DNA of 38,037 nt from Bordetella parapertussis (GTDB taxonomy: Bacteria; Pseudomonadota; Gammaproteobacteria; Burkholderiales; Burkholderiaceae_B): contig CAMBZR010000025.1 of assembly GCA_945872285.1 (NCBI GenBank), forward strand, positions 1 to 38,037. The letters run 5' to 3'. Shown here one piece after another: positions 32,200 to 38,037 of this stretch. Both the position numbers and the translations under genes were made by a program. Within the stretch, counting starts at the first letter, position 1. Each line of letters begins with the position of its first letter. Below the pieces are notes generated by a model that was not told the DNA's origin, made no database searches, and was given only the letters and a program-made list of their open reading frames with translations.

Positions 32200-32201
32200 A
32201 A

Positions 32202-33104
32202 GTGAACGCTGTGACTCACGCCGCCCCTCGCTTGAAACGTCTCGCGACACTGCTGTTACTGGCGCTGCTGGCCTTGGCCGTACACACTGCCCGAGCACAG
32301 TATTCTGTCACCGATGATCGAGGGATCGCTAACCACTGGAGCAAGCCCCCCGAGCGCGTGATTACCTTATTGCCCTCGTTAACCGAAACTGTTTGTGCGC
32401 TGGGTGAGTGCGCGCGCTTAGTCGGCGTCGATCGCTACTCAAATTGGCCCACGTCAGTCATGGCCCTGCCGGAGCTCGGCGGTGGCCTGGATCCAAAAAT
32501 CGAGGCAATCGTTGCGTTGGCGCCAGACGTTATTTTTACTGCGCAATCTTCGCGCGGCGCTCAAAAGCTTGAAGATCTTGGCTTAAAAGTGGTGGCCCTC
32601 GAACCTAAAAGTCACGCGGATGCAAAACGAGTCTTAGACAAAATTGCGCAAACGCTAGGTTTGAACCCAGAGCACGCGCAACAACTTTGGCTAGCGACCG
32701 AGCAAGCTGTGGCTGCAACCGCACGAACCTTGCCTGCGAGCACTCACACCCTTCGGGTTTATATTGAGGTGAACCGCGCGCCTTTCGGTGCAGGCCCAAC
32801 GTCTTTTATCGGTGAAACGTTGACACGCTTAGGCGCGCAAAATATTTTGTCCACAAGCTTAGGACCGTTTCCTCGCGTCAATCCCGAATTCGTTGTCCGC
32901 GCACAACCCAGCGTCATCATGATTAGCAAACGCGATCTGCCAGAGATGCTCCTGCGCCCAGGGTGGGCCGCGATGCAGGCAATCAAAGAGAATCGCGTCT
33001 GTGCGTTTGCCCCCGCAGAGCAAGATGTCTTGGTGCGCCCGGGACCACGGCTCGCCGAGGCGGCAACGCTGATGGCTACTTGCCTAAAGAGATTCGCGCC
33101 ATGA
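32202..33104 (+). CDS. btuF: Cobalamin ABC transporter periplasmic binding protein
   Basis: This is a 300-residue exported metal-chelate receptor of the BtuF type. The signal peptide is hydrophobic (LATLLLLALLALAVHTARAQ). The mature protein has RVITLLPSLTETVCALG, VGVDRYSNWP, LPELGGGLDPKIEAIVALAPDVIF and a C-terminal GPRLAEAATLMATCLK. The GTG at 32202, 2 nt after the cobU stop and 11 nt beyond AAAGGG, is the most sensible start; an extension to 32139 overlaps cobU. Its stop overlaps the btuC ATG by 4 nt. Together with btuC and btuD it imports cobalamin or cobinamide into the cytoplasm. Confidence 0.92.
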   Translation: MNAVTHAAPRLKRLATLLLLALLALAVHTARAQYSVTDDRGIANHWSKPPERVITLLPSLTETVCALGECARLVGVDRYSNWPTSVMALPELGGGLDPKIEAIVALAPDVIFTAQSSRGAQKLEDLGLKVVALEPKSHADAKRVLDKIAQTLGLNPEHAQQLWLATEQAVAATARTLPASTHTLRVYIEVNRAPFGAGPTSFIGETLTRLGAQNILSTSLGPFPRVNPEFVVRAQPSVIMISKRDLPEMLLRPGWAAMQAIKENRVCAFAPAEQDVLVRPGPRLAEAATLMATCLKRFAP

Positions 33105-34126
33105 ACGCGTCGCTACCCGACACGCACTCTTCACAACACTCGCGCGCGCTGTGCTCTGCTTGGCTGTTGGCGCTGCTGTGTGTCGTTGTCTTGCTCGCCG
33201 GCTTGTGTGTTGGCAGCACGGGCGTCGAGCCCCTGTGGCGCTTGTTGGCCGACCCAATTGCCGCTCAAATTATTTGGGATATTCGCGCGCCACGCACCTT
33301 AGGTGCACTGCTCGCCGGCGCCTTGCTCGGCCTTGCCGGTGCCATCGCGCAAGGGCTCTTTCGCAACCCACTGGCAGATCCCTTTTTGCTTGGTAGCGCC
33401 TCGGGCGCCTCCGCTGCAGTCGCACTTGCTTTGGCGGGCTTTGGCATATCTCCACTTGCCACACAATGGTTGCTCAGGCTGGGCCTGACCGCCGCGGCCT
33501 TCACGGGCGCGGTGCTCGCCGTCTTTCTGACCCTGAGTCTGGCCCGCGGGGTGCAGCACACCTTACGCCTGTTATTGGCCGGCGTTGTCGTGGGTGTGGT
33601 CTTAGGAGCCTTCACGTCTTTTTTGTCGTTAACGCACCCAGATATTTTACAAGTAATGCAAGCGTTTATGCTGGGCTCGACAGGTTTTGTAGGTTGGTCG
33701 GCTTGCGCCATCATGGGCATCGTATGGCTGGCCTGTAGCGCGGCAGGACGCGGCCTTTCAAAAGCCTTAGATGGCCTGGCGTTAGGCGAGGCCACTGCCC
33801 AAAGCCTCGGGCTGCCCTTGAGACCGCTACGCACAGCCTTAATTGCCACACTTGCGCTCGCAACGGGCACGGCGGTTGCCCAAACTGGCTTGATTGCTTT
33901 TGTGGGGTTAGCCGCTCCGCATCTTGTGCGCGCACTTGTCAAAACAAGTCACGCGTGGCTGTTGCCCCTGGCCAGCCTGATGGGTGCCGCGCTGTTATCG
34001 CTTGCAGATCTGCTGGCGCGGGGCTTGCTTGCTCCGCAAGAATTACCCGTTGGCGTGCTGACCGCGCTCTTGGGAGGCGGCTATTTAATGTGGCTGATGC
34101 ATCGCCGAGGGCCCACGCATGAGTGA
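33101..34126 (+). CDS. btuC: Cobalamin ABC transporter permease (FecCD family)
   Basis: This is a 341-residue polytopic permease. It shows the FecCD/BtuC signature DIRAPRTLGALLAGALLGLAGAIAQG, then NPLADPFLLGSASGAS, and the ABC-contact segment TAVAQTGLIAFVGLAAPHLVR near residue 265. About ten membrane spans fit the length. I chose the ATG at 33101, which overlaps the btuF stop as ATGA. It overlaps btuD by 8 nt. It forms the membrane channel of the BtuFCD importer. A different corrinoid or siderophore specificity cannot be excluded, but the cobalamin context makes vitamin B12 the likely cargo. Confidence 0.93.
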   Translation: MNASLPDTHSSQHSRALCSAWLLALLCVVVLLAGLCVGSTGVEPLWRLLADPIAAQIIWDIRAPRTLGALLAGALLGLAGAIAQGLFRNPLADPFLLGSASGASAAVALALAGFGISPLATQWLLRLGLTAAAFTGAVLAVFLTLSLARGVQHTLRLLLAGVVVGVVLGAFTSFLSLTHPDILQVMQAFMLGSTGFVGWSACAIMGIVWLACSAAGRGLSKALDGLALGEATAQSLGLPLRPLRTALIATLALATGTAVAQTGLIAFVGLAAPHLVRALVKTSHAWLLPLASLMGAALLSLADLLARGLLAPQELPVGVLTALLGGGYLMWLMHRRGPTHE

Positions 34127-34919
34127 CCCGCGCCCGACACACCAAACAGCTGTCGCAGCCTTAGAAGTGAGAAACTTAGGCGTGACGCTCGGTCAGCATC
34201 CCGTGCTGCAGGGGCTGAATCTGAAGCTACCTCAGGGGCGCTGGAGCGCGATCGTCGGCCCCAATGGCGCGGGCAAATCAACACTGCTGCAGGCCTTGGC
34301 AGGTGTCTTGCCTTACCGCGGTGACATATACCTGTTCGAGCAAGCATTGGACAGCTTTACCGCGCAGCACCGCGCACGCCAAGTTGCCTGGCTTGCTCAA
34401 GGCTCGGTGCAAAGCGCTGACGACCTGACGGTCTATGATGTCGCGATGCTTGGTCGACTGCCGCATCAATCGTGGCTTGGCGGGCCCAGCCACGCGGATC
34501 ATGTTGCCACCGAACAGGCGTTACGGCTTACGCAAGCGTGGCCTTGGCGCCAACGCGCGCTAGGCACGCTGTCAGGCGGTGAAAAACAACGCGTCTTGCT
34601 TGCCAGATTGCTAGCCGTCGATGCTGATATTCTATTAATGGACGAACCCTTAGCCAACCTTGACCCACCCCATCAGGTTGACTGGCTGTTATTGGTTCGT
34701 CATTTAGTCGCCTGTGGAAAAACCGTCGTGAGCGTCTTGCATGAGGTCACGCTCGCACTGTACGCAGACGAATTAATTGTGATGGCTGGCGGCACAATCC
34801 AACACACAGGCACCCGCGACGACCCCGTCTTACACCGCACAATCGAAAGCGTTTTTGACTACCGCATCGCCATTGAGGCTCTCGGCACCGGCTGGGTAGC
34901 TTTACCCAAACTTCTTTAA
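34119..34919 (+). CDS. btuD: Cobalamin ABC transporter ATPase
   Basis: This is a 266-residue ABC ATPase. Walker A is GPNGAGKST, the Q-loop lies in VAWLAQGSVQ, the signature is LSGGEKQRV, Walker B is ILLMDEPLANLD and the H-loop His is in SVLHEVTLAL. It powers import through BtuC. The ATG overlaps the btuC stop region by 8 nt, consistent with translational coupling. The next gene, cobO, follows after 16 nt. Confidence 0.93.
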   Translation: MSDPRPTHQTAVAALEVRNLGVTLGQHPVLQGLNLKLPQGRWSAIVGPNGAGKSTLLQALAGVLPYRGDIYLFEQALDSFTAQHRARQVAWLAQGSVQSADDLTVYDVAMLGRLPHQSWLGGPSHADHVATEQALRLTQAWPWRQRALGTLSGGEKQRVLLARLLAVDADILLMDEPLANLDPPHQVDWLLLVRHLVACGKTVVSVLHEVTLALYADELIVMAGGTIQHTGTRDDPVLHRTIESVFDYRIAIEALGTGWVALPKLL

Positions 34920-34935
34920 GACAGGAAAACTGAAT

Positions 34936-35505
34936 ATGCAGATCGTGACCCCTCCAACCGAAAAGCCCTACGAAAAATCGACCGGTGAACGTCGAGGCTT
35001 ATTAATCATCAACACCGGCGATGGTAAAGGCAAAAGCACCGCAGCCTTCGGCTTAGCAATGCGTGCGCACGGACGCGGCAAGGTGGTCAAGATTTTTCAA
35101 TTTATGAAAGTGCCGAGCGCGCGCTTTGGCGAGCACCGCGTCTTTGAACAACTCAACGTGCCAATCGAAGGCCTGGGCGATGGCTTTAGCTGGAAGAGCC
35201 AAGACCTTGAGCACTCTGCTCAGCTCGCGCGCGATGGCTGGGCTAAAGCCAGCGAAGCAATTTTAAGTGGCGAATACTTTATGGTAACGCTCGACGAGCT
35301 CACCTATCCGATTACTTTTGGCTGGATACCGCTCGAAGAGGTCTTGCAAACTTTGCGTTCGCGCCCGCCAGAGGTTCACGTCGTCGTCACGGGGCGCCGC
35401 TGTCCGGCAGAGATCATTGAAATCGCCGACACCGTCACCGAGATGACGTTGATCAAACACGCGTTCGATGCCGGCATCCCCGCACAGCGTGGAATCGAAG
35501 ATTGA
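34936..35505 (+). CDS. cobO: Cob(I)yrinic acid a,c-diamide adenosyltransferase
   Basis: This is a 189-residue CobA/CobO/BtuR-type corrinoid adenosyltransferase. The ATP-binding P-loop TGDGKGKSTAA (about 27-37) is followed by FQFMKVPSARFGEH, LDELTYPITFGWIPLEEV and a VVTGRRCPAEIIEIADTVTEM segment typical of the family. It attaches the 5'-deoxyadenosyl group to reduced corrinoids. AGGAAA precedes the ATG. In this reduced operon it would act on imported cobinamide or cobalamin rather than on a freshly made corrin ring. A 266-nt scar region follows before cobT. Confidence 0.94.
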   Translation: MQIVTPPTEKPYEKSTGERRGLLIINTGDGKGKSTAAFGLAMRAHGRGKVVKIFQFMKVPSARFGEHRVFEQLNVPIEGLGDGFSWKSQDLEHSAQLARDGWAKASEAILSGEYFMVTLDELTYPITFGWIPLEEVLQTLRSRPPEVHVVVTGRRCPAEIIEIADTVTEMTLIKHAFDAGIPAQRGIED

Positions 35506-35520
35506 TTGCTGCGGCTCTCA

Positions 35521-35609
35521 TGCTAAGAATCCCTCTGAAGCTCGGTGCACGTGCCACTCTAATCATCTGCGGAGCAAGGCGCGGCCTTGCCAAGGGTGTG
35601 GCTAAATGA
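35521..35609 (+). pseudogene. Unassigned short ORF, possible remnant before the cobQ relic
   Basis: An open frame from an ATG at 35521 ends in TGA at 35607-35609, overlapping the ATG of the cobQ relic (35606). The 29-residue product (MLRIPLKLGARATLI onward) matches no family I can name. The stop/start overlap is the kind seen between co-translated genes, so this may be the 3' end of a lost cobalamin gene such as cobD, cbiB or cobB. It could also be chance. Confidence 0.25.
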
Positions 35610-35755
35610 CCGCACGCTGCCTCATGGTGTTAGGGATAACAAGCGGCGCGGAAAGCTTGTTAGCCCGCACCCTAGACACCGTCTTTGACGGCTTGGCCGA
35701 CTGCCTCGAGCGCAACAGCACGCCCGGCTTTCTGCAAGCCTTAATCGCTGACTGA
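35606..35755 (+). pseudogene. cobQ: cobQ relic: N-terminus joined to C-terminus by internal deletion
   Basis: This is a 49-codon open frame. The first residues, MTARCLMVLGITSGA, read as the start of cobyric acid synthase (normally ...LMVxGTTSxAGKS), broken at the P-loop. The remainder, LLARTLDTVFDGLADCLERNSTPGFLQALIAD, looks like the family's extreme C-terminus. Full-length CobQ is about 480-500 residues, so around 90 % is missing, including both domains' catalytic residues. It lies between cobO and cobT, a common location for cobQ. The homology is judged by eye. The ORF stays open, so a short peptide could still be made and may be needed only for coupling. Confidence 0.65.
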
Positions 35756-35771
35756 CCGAAGGGCTAAAAAA

Positions 35772-36809
35772 ATGACCTTTGCACTCCCTGTACTGACAGA
35801 CCTCGATGACGCTGCACGCGCCCGTCAGTTACAAAGCAAACTCGATCACAAAACTAAACCTCGCGGCTCCTTGGGTCAGCTAGAGACGCTTGCGCTGCAG
35901 CTTGGGCTGCTTTTGCAAACCGACTCACCCACGCTGCAAGCGCCGCAGCTTGTGGTCTTTGCGGGTGATCATGGTTTAGCCAAGCACGGCGTGTCGGCTT
36001 ATCCAAGCGAGGTAACCTGGCAGATGGTTGAAAACTTTTTAACGGGCGGTGCGGCGGTGAACGTGCTAGCGCGCCAACATGGCTTAGCGCTTACCGTCGT
36101 CGATTGCGGTGTCAATCATGATTTTGCGCCTCAACCAGGCTTACACACTTGCAAAATCGCTTACGGCACTGCCGACTCCTCGGCGCAAGCAGCAATGTCT
36201 ACAGACCAGTGTGCTCAAGCCCTTTCAAACGGACGCAAGTTGATTAGAGCCTTGCCTGGTAATGTGCTGTTGCTGGGTGAAATGGGCATCGGTAATACCT
36301 CAGCGGCATCACTGCTGCTTGCGCGTTTAGCCCACTTACCGCTCGAGCAATGTACGGGGGCCGGCACCGGCCTAAACGCACCAGCGCTACGGCGTAAAAC
36401 ACAAATTTTACAAAGCGTGCTAACCAAACACGCTGACGCAAACGCACCGCTGCAGGCGCTTGCTGCGTTTGGTGGGTTTGAAATCGCCACCATGGTGGGC
36501 GCTATTTTCGAGGCGAGCGCCAGCAATCGGGTGATCGTCATCGACGGCTTTATTACAAGCGCCGCAGTATTCGTTGCGAGCCAACTCGACCCCTTAGTAC
36601 TACAGCGCTGCGTATTTGCGCATCGGTCAGACGAGCGCGGGCACGCGCTGCTGCTGACACACTTAAACACCAGGCCCCTACTGGATTTGCAGCTGCGCTT
36701 AGGCGAAGGCTCGGGTGCGGCGCTAGCCTGGCCCTTGCTGGTTTCAGCCTGCGACCTGCTGAATCACATGGCTAGCTTCGCCTCAGCGGGGGTCGCTGAG
36801 GCACCTTGA
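35772..36809 (+). CDS. cobT: Nicotinate-nucleotide:dimethylbenzimidazole phosphoribosyltransferase
   Basis: This is a 345-residue CobT. It has KTKPRGSLGQLETLALQL near the N-terminus, VVFAGDHGLAKHGVSAYPSEVTWQMV, LLGEMGIGNTSAASLLLA, VIDGFITSAAVFVA, and the C-terminal LRLGEGSGAALAWPLL with the catalytic Glu. It makes alpha-ribazole 5'-phosphate, the lower-ligand precursor. AAGGG precedes the ATG at 35772, 16 nt after the cobQ relic. Near its 3' end a perfect 9-bp hairpin overlaps the last codons. Its presence shows that lower-ligand attachment is retained although corrin amidation genes are not seen. Confidence 0.95.
   Translation: MTFALPVLTDLDDAARARQLQSKLDHKTKPRGSLGQLETLALQLGLLLQTDSPTLQAPQLVVFAGDHGLAKHGVSAYPSEVTWQMVENFLTGGAAVNVLARQHGLALTVVDCGVNHDFAPQPGLHTCKIAYGTADSSAQAAMSTDQCAQALSNGRKLIRALPGNVLLLGEMGIGNTSAASLLLARLAHLPLEQCTGAGTGLNAPALRRKTQILQSVLTKHADANAPLQALAAFGGFEIATMVGAIFEASASNRVIVIDGFITSAAVFVASQLDPLVLQRCVFAHRSDERGHALLLTHLNTRPLLDLQLRLGEGSGAALAWPLLVSACDLLNHMASFASAGVAEAP
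36780..36802 (+). repeat. Hairpin at the end of cobT
   Basis: GCCTCAGCG (36780-36788) pairs perfectly with CGCTGAGGC (36794-36802) around a 5-nt loop, ending 7 nt before the cobT stop. No T-run follows, so it is not a standard terminator. It might influence mRNA decay or the relative expression of cobS. Confidence 0.5.
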
Positions 36810-36843
36810 GTACACGTGGTACACAAAACGATAAGGGGTATCT

Positions 36844-37650
36844 GTGAGACAACCTGTGCGTCACTATTTGCTCGCTCTACAGTACTTCACCCGCATCCCT
36901 CTGCCTGAAGGTGTCGCACGCTGGGTGGGCTTTAATGCAACGCTGCAACAAGCCAGCCTGGCGCATTTTCCGGGCGTTGGCTGCTTGGTGGGCGCGGCGA
37001 CCGGCGCCCTGTTTTATATGGTTGCTCTTTGGCTGCCGCTCACCAGCGTGTCGCCCTGGCTGGCTGCCTGCTTAAGCACGGTTTTGAGCGTGATGCTGAC
37101 GGGCGCATTTCATGAAGATGGGCTAGCGGACACCTCGGATGGCTTGGGCGGCATGGTGGCGCGCGCTCGGGCACTCGAAATCATGAAAGACTCACGTATT
37201 GGTAGCTACGGCGCTGTCGCGCTTGTGTTGGCGATCACCACCAAACTTGCCCTCTTGACGATGCTCGGGCAAATTGATTTTGCTCTGGCGGCCTGGAGCC
37301 TGTTTGCAGCGCACGTTTGCTCACGGGTGATGCCTTTACTGATTGCCGCACGGTTAAGCAACGTGGGCGATGACCTCACTACAAAAACCAAACCTCTGGC
37401 AAACAAGGTCTCGCGTCAGACCCTGTTTGTCGCATTGGTGTGGTTGTTGCTCGCTTACCTACTGTTCAGCAGTCAGCATGCAGCCATACTTTTGCTATGG
37501 GCCACCGGCTGTAGCCTGTGCGCGTGGTGGCTGATGCTGCGCTTACTGACTAAACGCTTAAATGGCTTTACCGGTGACACACTGGGCGCGACCCAACAAG
37601 TGTGTGAGTTGGCTTTTTATCTGGGTATTTTGCTGGGCTTACCAAGATGA
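36844..37650 (+). CDS. cobS: Adenosylcobinamide-GDP ribazoletransferase (cobalamin synthase)
   Basis: This is a 268-residue inner-membrane enzyme. It has FTRIPLPEGVA near the N-terminus, the catalytic aspartate-rich motif FHEDGLADTSDGLGG, then IMKDSRIGSYGAVALVL, and several membrane spans to the C-terminus, all CobS hallmarks. It joins adenosyl-GDP-cobinamide to alpha-ribazole or its phosphate. The start is GTG at 36844 with AAGGGG just upstream. It overlaps the next gene by 4 nt (ATGA). Confidence 0.94.
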   Translation: MRQPVRHYLLALQYFTRIPLPEGVARWVGFNATLQQASLAHFPGVGCLVGAATGALFYMVALWLPLTSVSPWLAACLSTVLSVMLTGAFHEDGLADTSDGLGGMVARARALEIMKDSRIGSYGAVALVLAITTKLALLTMLGQIDFALAAWSLFAAHVCSRVMPLLIAARLSNVGDDLTTKTKPLANKVSRQTLFVALVWLLLAYLLFSSQHAAILLLWATGCSLCAWWLMLRLLTKRLNGFTGDTLGATQQVCELAFYLGILLGLPR

Positions 37651-38037
37651 AGCTTTGGCTCGTTCGTCACGCGCAACCTCTCATTCAAAAGGGCCTTTGC
37701 TACGGCCAACTCGATGTCGCGGCAGATCACGAGGCCACGCAACGAGCCGCCAAGTCTCTCGCGCCGCTGCTACCCGACAAACTGACACTTTATAGTTCAG
37801 GTCTGAAAAGGACTCAACAACTTGCATGCGCCCTACAAGAACAGTGCCCGGCACAGTCCTTTGAGGTCGACACCCGCTTACAGGAAATGAATTTTGGGCG
37901 CTGGGAGGGTGTCGCCTGGAATAGGATTCCTAAAGCCGCCTTTGACGCGTGGACGCAAGAGTTCGACACCCACCGCTTTGGCGGCGCAGAAAGCGTACGA
38001 GACTTACTTTTACGGGTCAATCAGTCTCTTCTTAACA
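37647..38037 (+). CDS. cobC: Alpha-ribazole phosphatase (histidine phosphatase family), 5' part
   Basis: The first 130 codons of a gene continue past the window end. It begins MKLWLVRHAQP with the RHG/RHA phosphohistidine motif, followed by YGQLDVAAD, LYSSGLKRTQQLA with the second Arg motif, and LQEMNFGRWEG with the conserved Glu. This matches CobC-type histidine phosphatases, which dephosphorylate alpha-ribazole phosphate or adenosylcobalamin phosphate. The ATG overlaps the cobS stop by 4 nt. Only the 3' end is missing from the window, so the frame appears intact as far as seen. Confidence 0.88.
   Translation, partial: MKLWLVRHAQPLIQKGLCYGQLDVAADHEATQRAAKSLAPLLPDKLTLYSSGLKRTQQLACALQEQCPAQSFEVDTRLQEMNFGRWEGVAWNRIPKAAFDAWTQEFDTHRFGGAESVRDLLLRVNQSLLN

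Noticed and set aside
33265..33942. Minus-strand ORF of 225 codons
   Set aside because: It is antisense to btuC, low-complexity (Ala/Pro/Lys-rich) and resembles no family, so it is a shadow of the permease gene.
36215..36670. Minus-strand ORF of 151 codons
   Set aside because: It is antisense to cobT, which has clear family motifs; no independent support.
1..38037. CRISPR arrays, tRNAs, rRNAs, insertion sequences, phage or toxin-antitoxin genes
   Set aside because: No repeat-spacer periodicity, transposase or integrase motifs, or terminal repeats were seen on either strand; the window reads as ordinary chromosome.

Overview
The window looks like a chromosomal segment of a betaproteobacterium of the order Burkholderiales, most likely Alcaligenaceae-like. 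This rests on gene content: five separate periplasmic Bug (TctC-type) solute receptors, two TRAP transporters, many stand-alone catabolic oxidoreductases, and a Burkholderiales-style cobalamin locus. Base composition is moderate (roughly 50-55 % G+C by eye). I see no rRNA, tRNA, CRISPR array, insertion sequence, phage gene or recognisable transcriptional regulator. The taxonomic call is an inference.

Layout. (1) Positions 59-6811, minus strand: a probable eight-gene catabolic operon reading dctQ, dctM, a small membrane protein, two paralogous SDRs, a quinone-oxidoreductase-like MDR, a PPOX flavoprotein and an alpha/beta-hydrolase homologue. It has no DctP receptor. (2) 6960-9526, minus: rubrerythrin, an Fe-S/CCG oxidoreductase and a DUF3501 protein. 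Rubrerythrin has its own terminator, a second terminator closes the module, and an 18-bp perfect palindrome lies upstream. (3) 9844-15091, minus: Bug receptor, Baeyer-Villiger monooxygenase, cupin, histone-deacetylase-like amidohydrolase and a 3-hydroxyacyl-CoA dehydrogenase. (4) 15285-18631, plus: ThDP enzyme, CoxG-like protein and Bug receptor. (5) 18633-21486: Bug receptor (minus), an SDR lacking canonical catalytic residues (plus) and a PDC-lactonase-like amidohydrolase (minus). (6) 21571-25034, minus: a complete DctPQM TRAP operon followed by a Spy/CpxP-like periplasmic protein. (7) 25330-31199: a cysteine-poor maleate-isomerase-like protein (plus), a Bug/GST/old-yellow-enzyme group (minus), an FMN 2-hydroxyacid dehydrogenase (plus) and a Bug receptor (minus).

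(8) 31290 to the window end, plus: a cobalamin riboswitch followed by cobU, btuF, btuC, btuD, cobO, a cobQ relic, cobT, cobS and the 5' part of cobC. These genes take up a corrinoid, adenosylate it and build the nucleotide loop. The genes for corrin-ring amidation and aminopropanol attachment (cobB, cobQ, cbiB, cobD) are absent from the place where they often sit. A 49-codon ORF at 35606-35755 reads as the first residues of CobQ joined directly to its last residues. This suggests that a de novo or partial pathway was reduced to cobinamide/cobalamin salvage by internal deletion.

Together, regions 1-7 look like a collection of uptake receptors paired with oxidoreductases for carboxylates, ketones or aromatic-derived acids. 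None of the substrates can be read from sequence. The most noteworthy signals are the cobQ deletion scar, the receptor-less TRAP operon with its extra membrane protein, and several enzyme homologues whose usual catalytic residues are missing.
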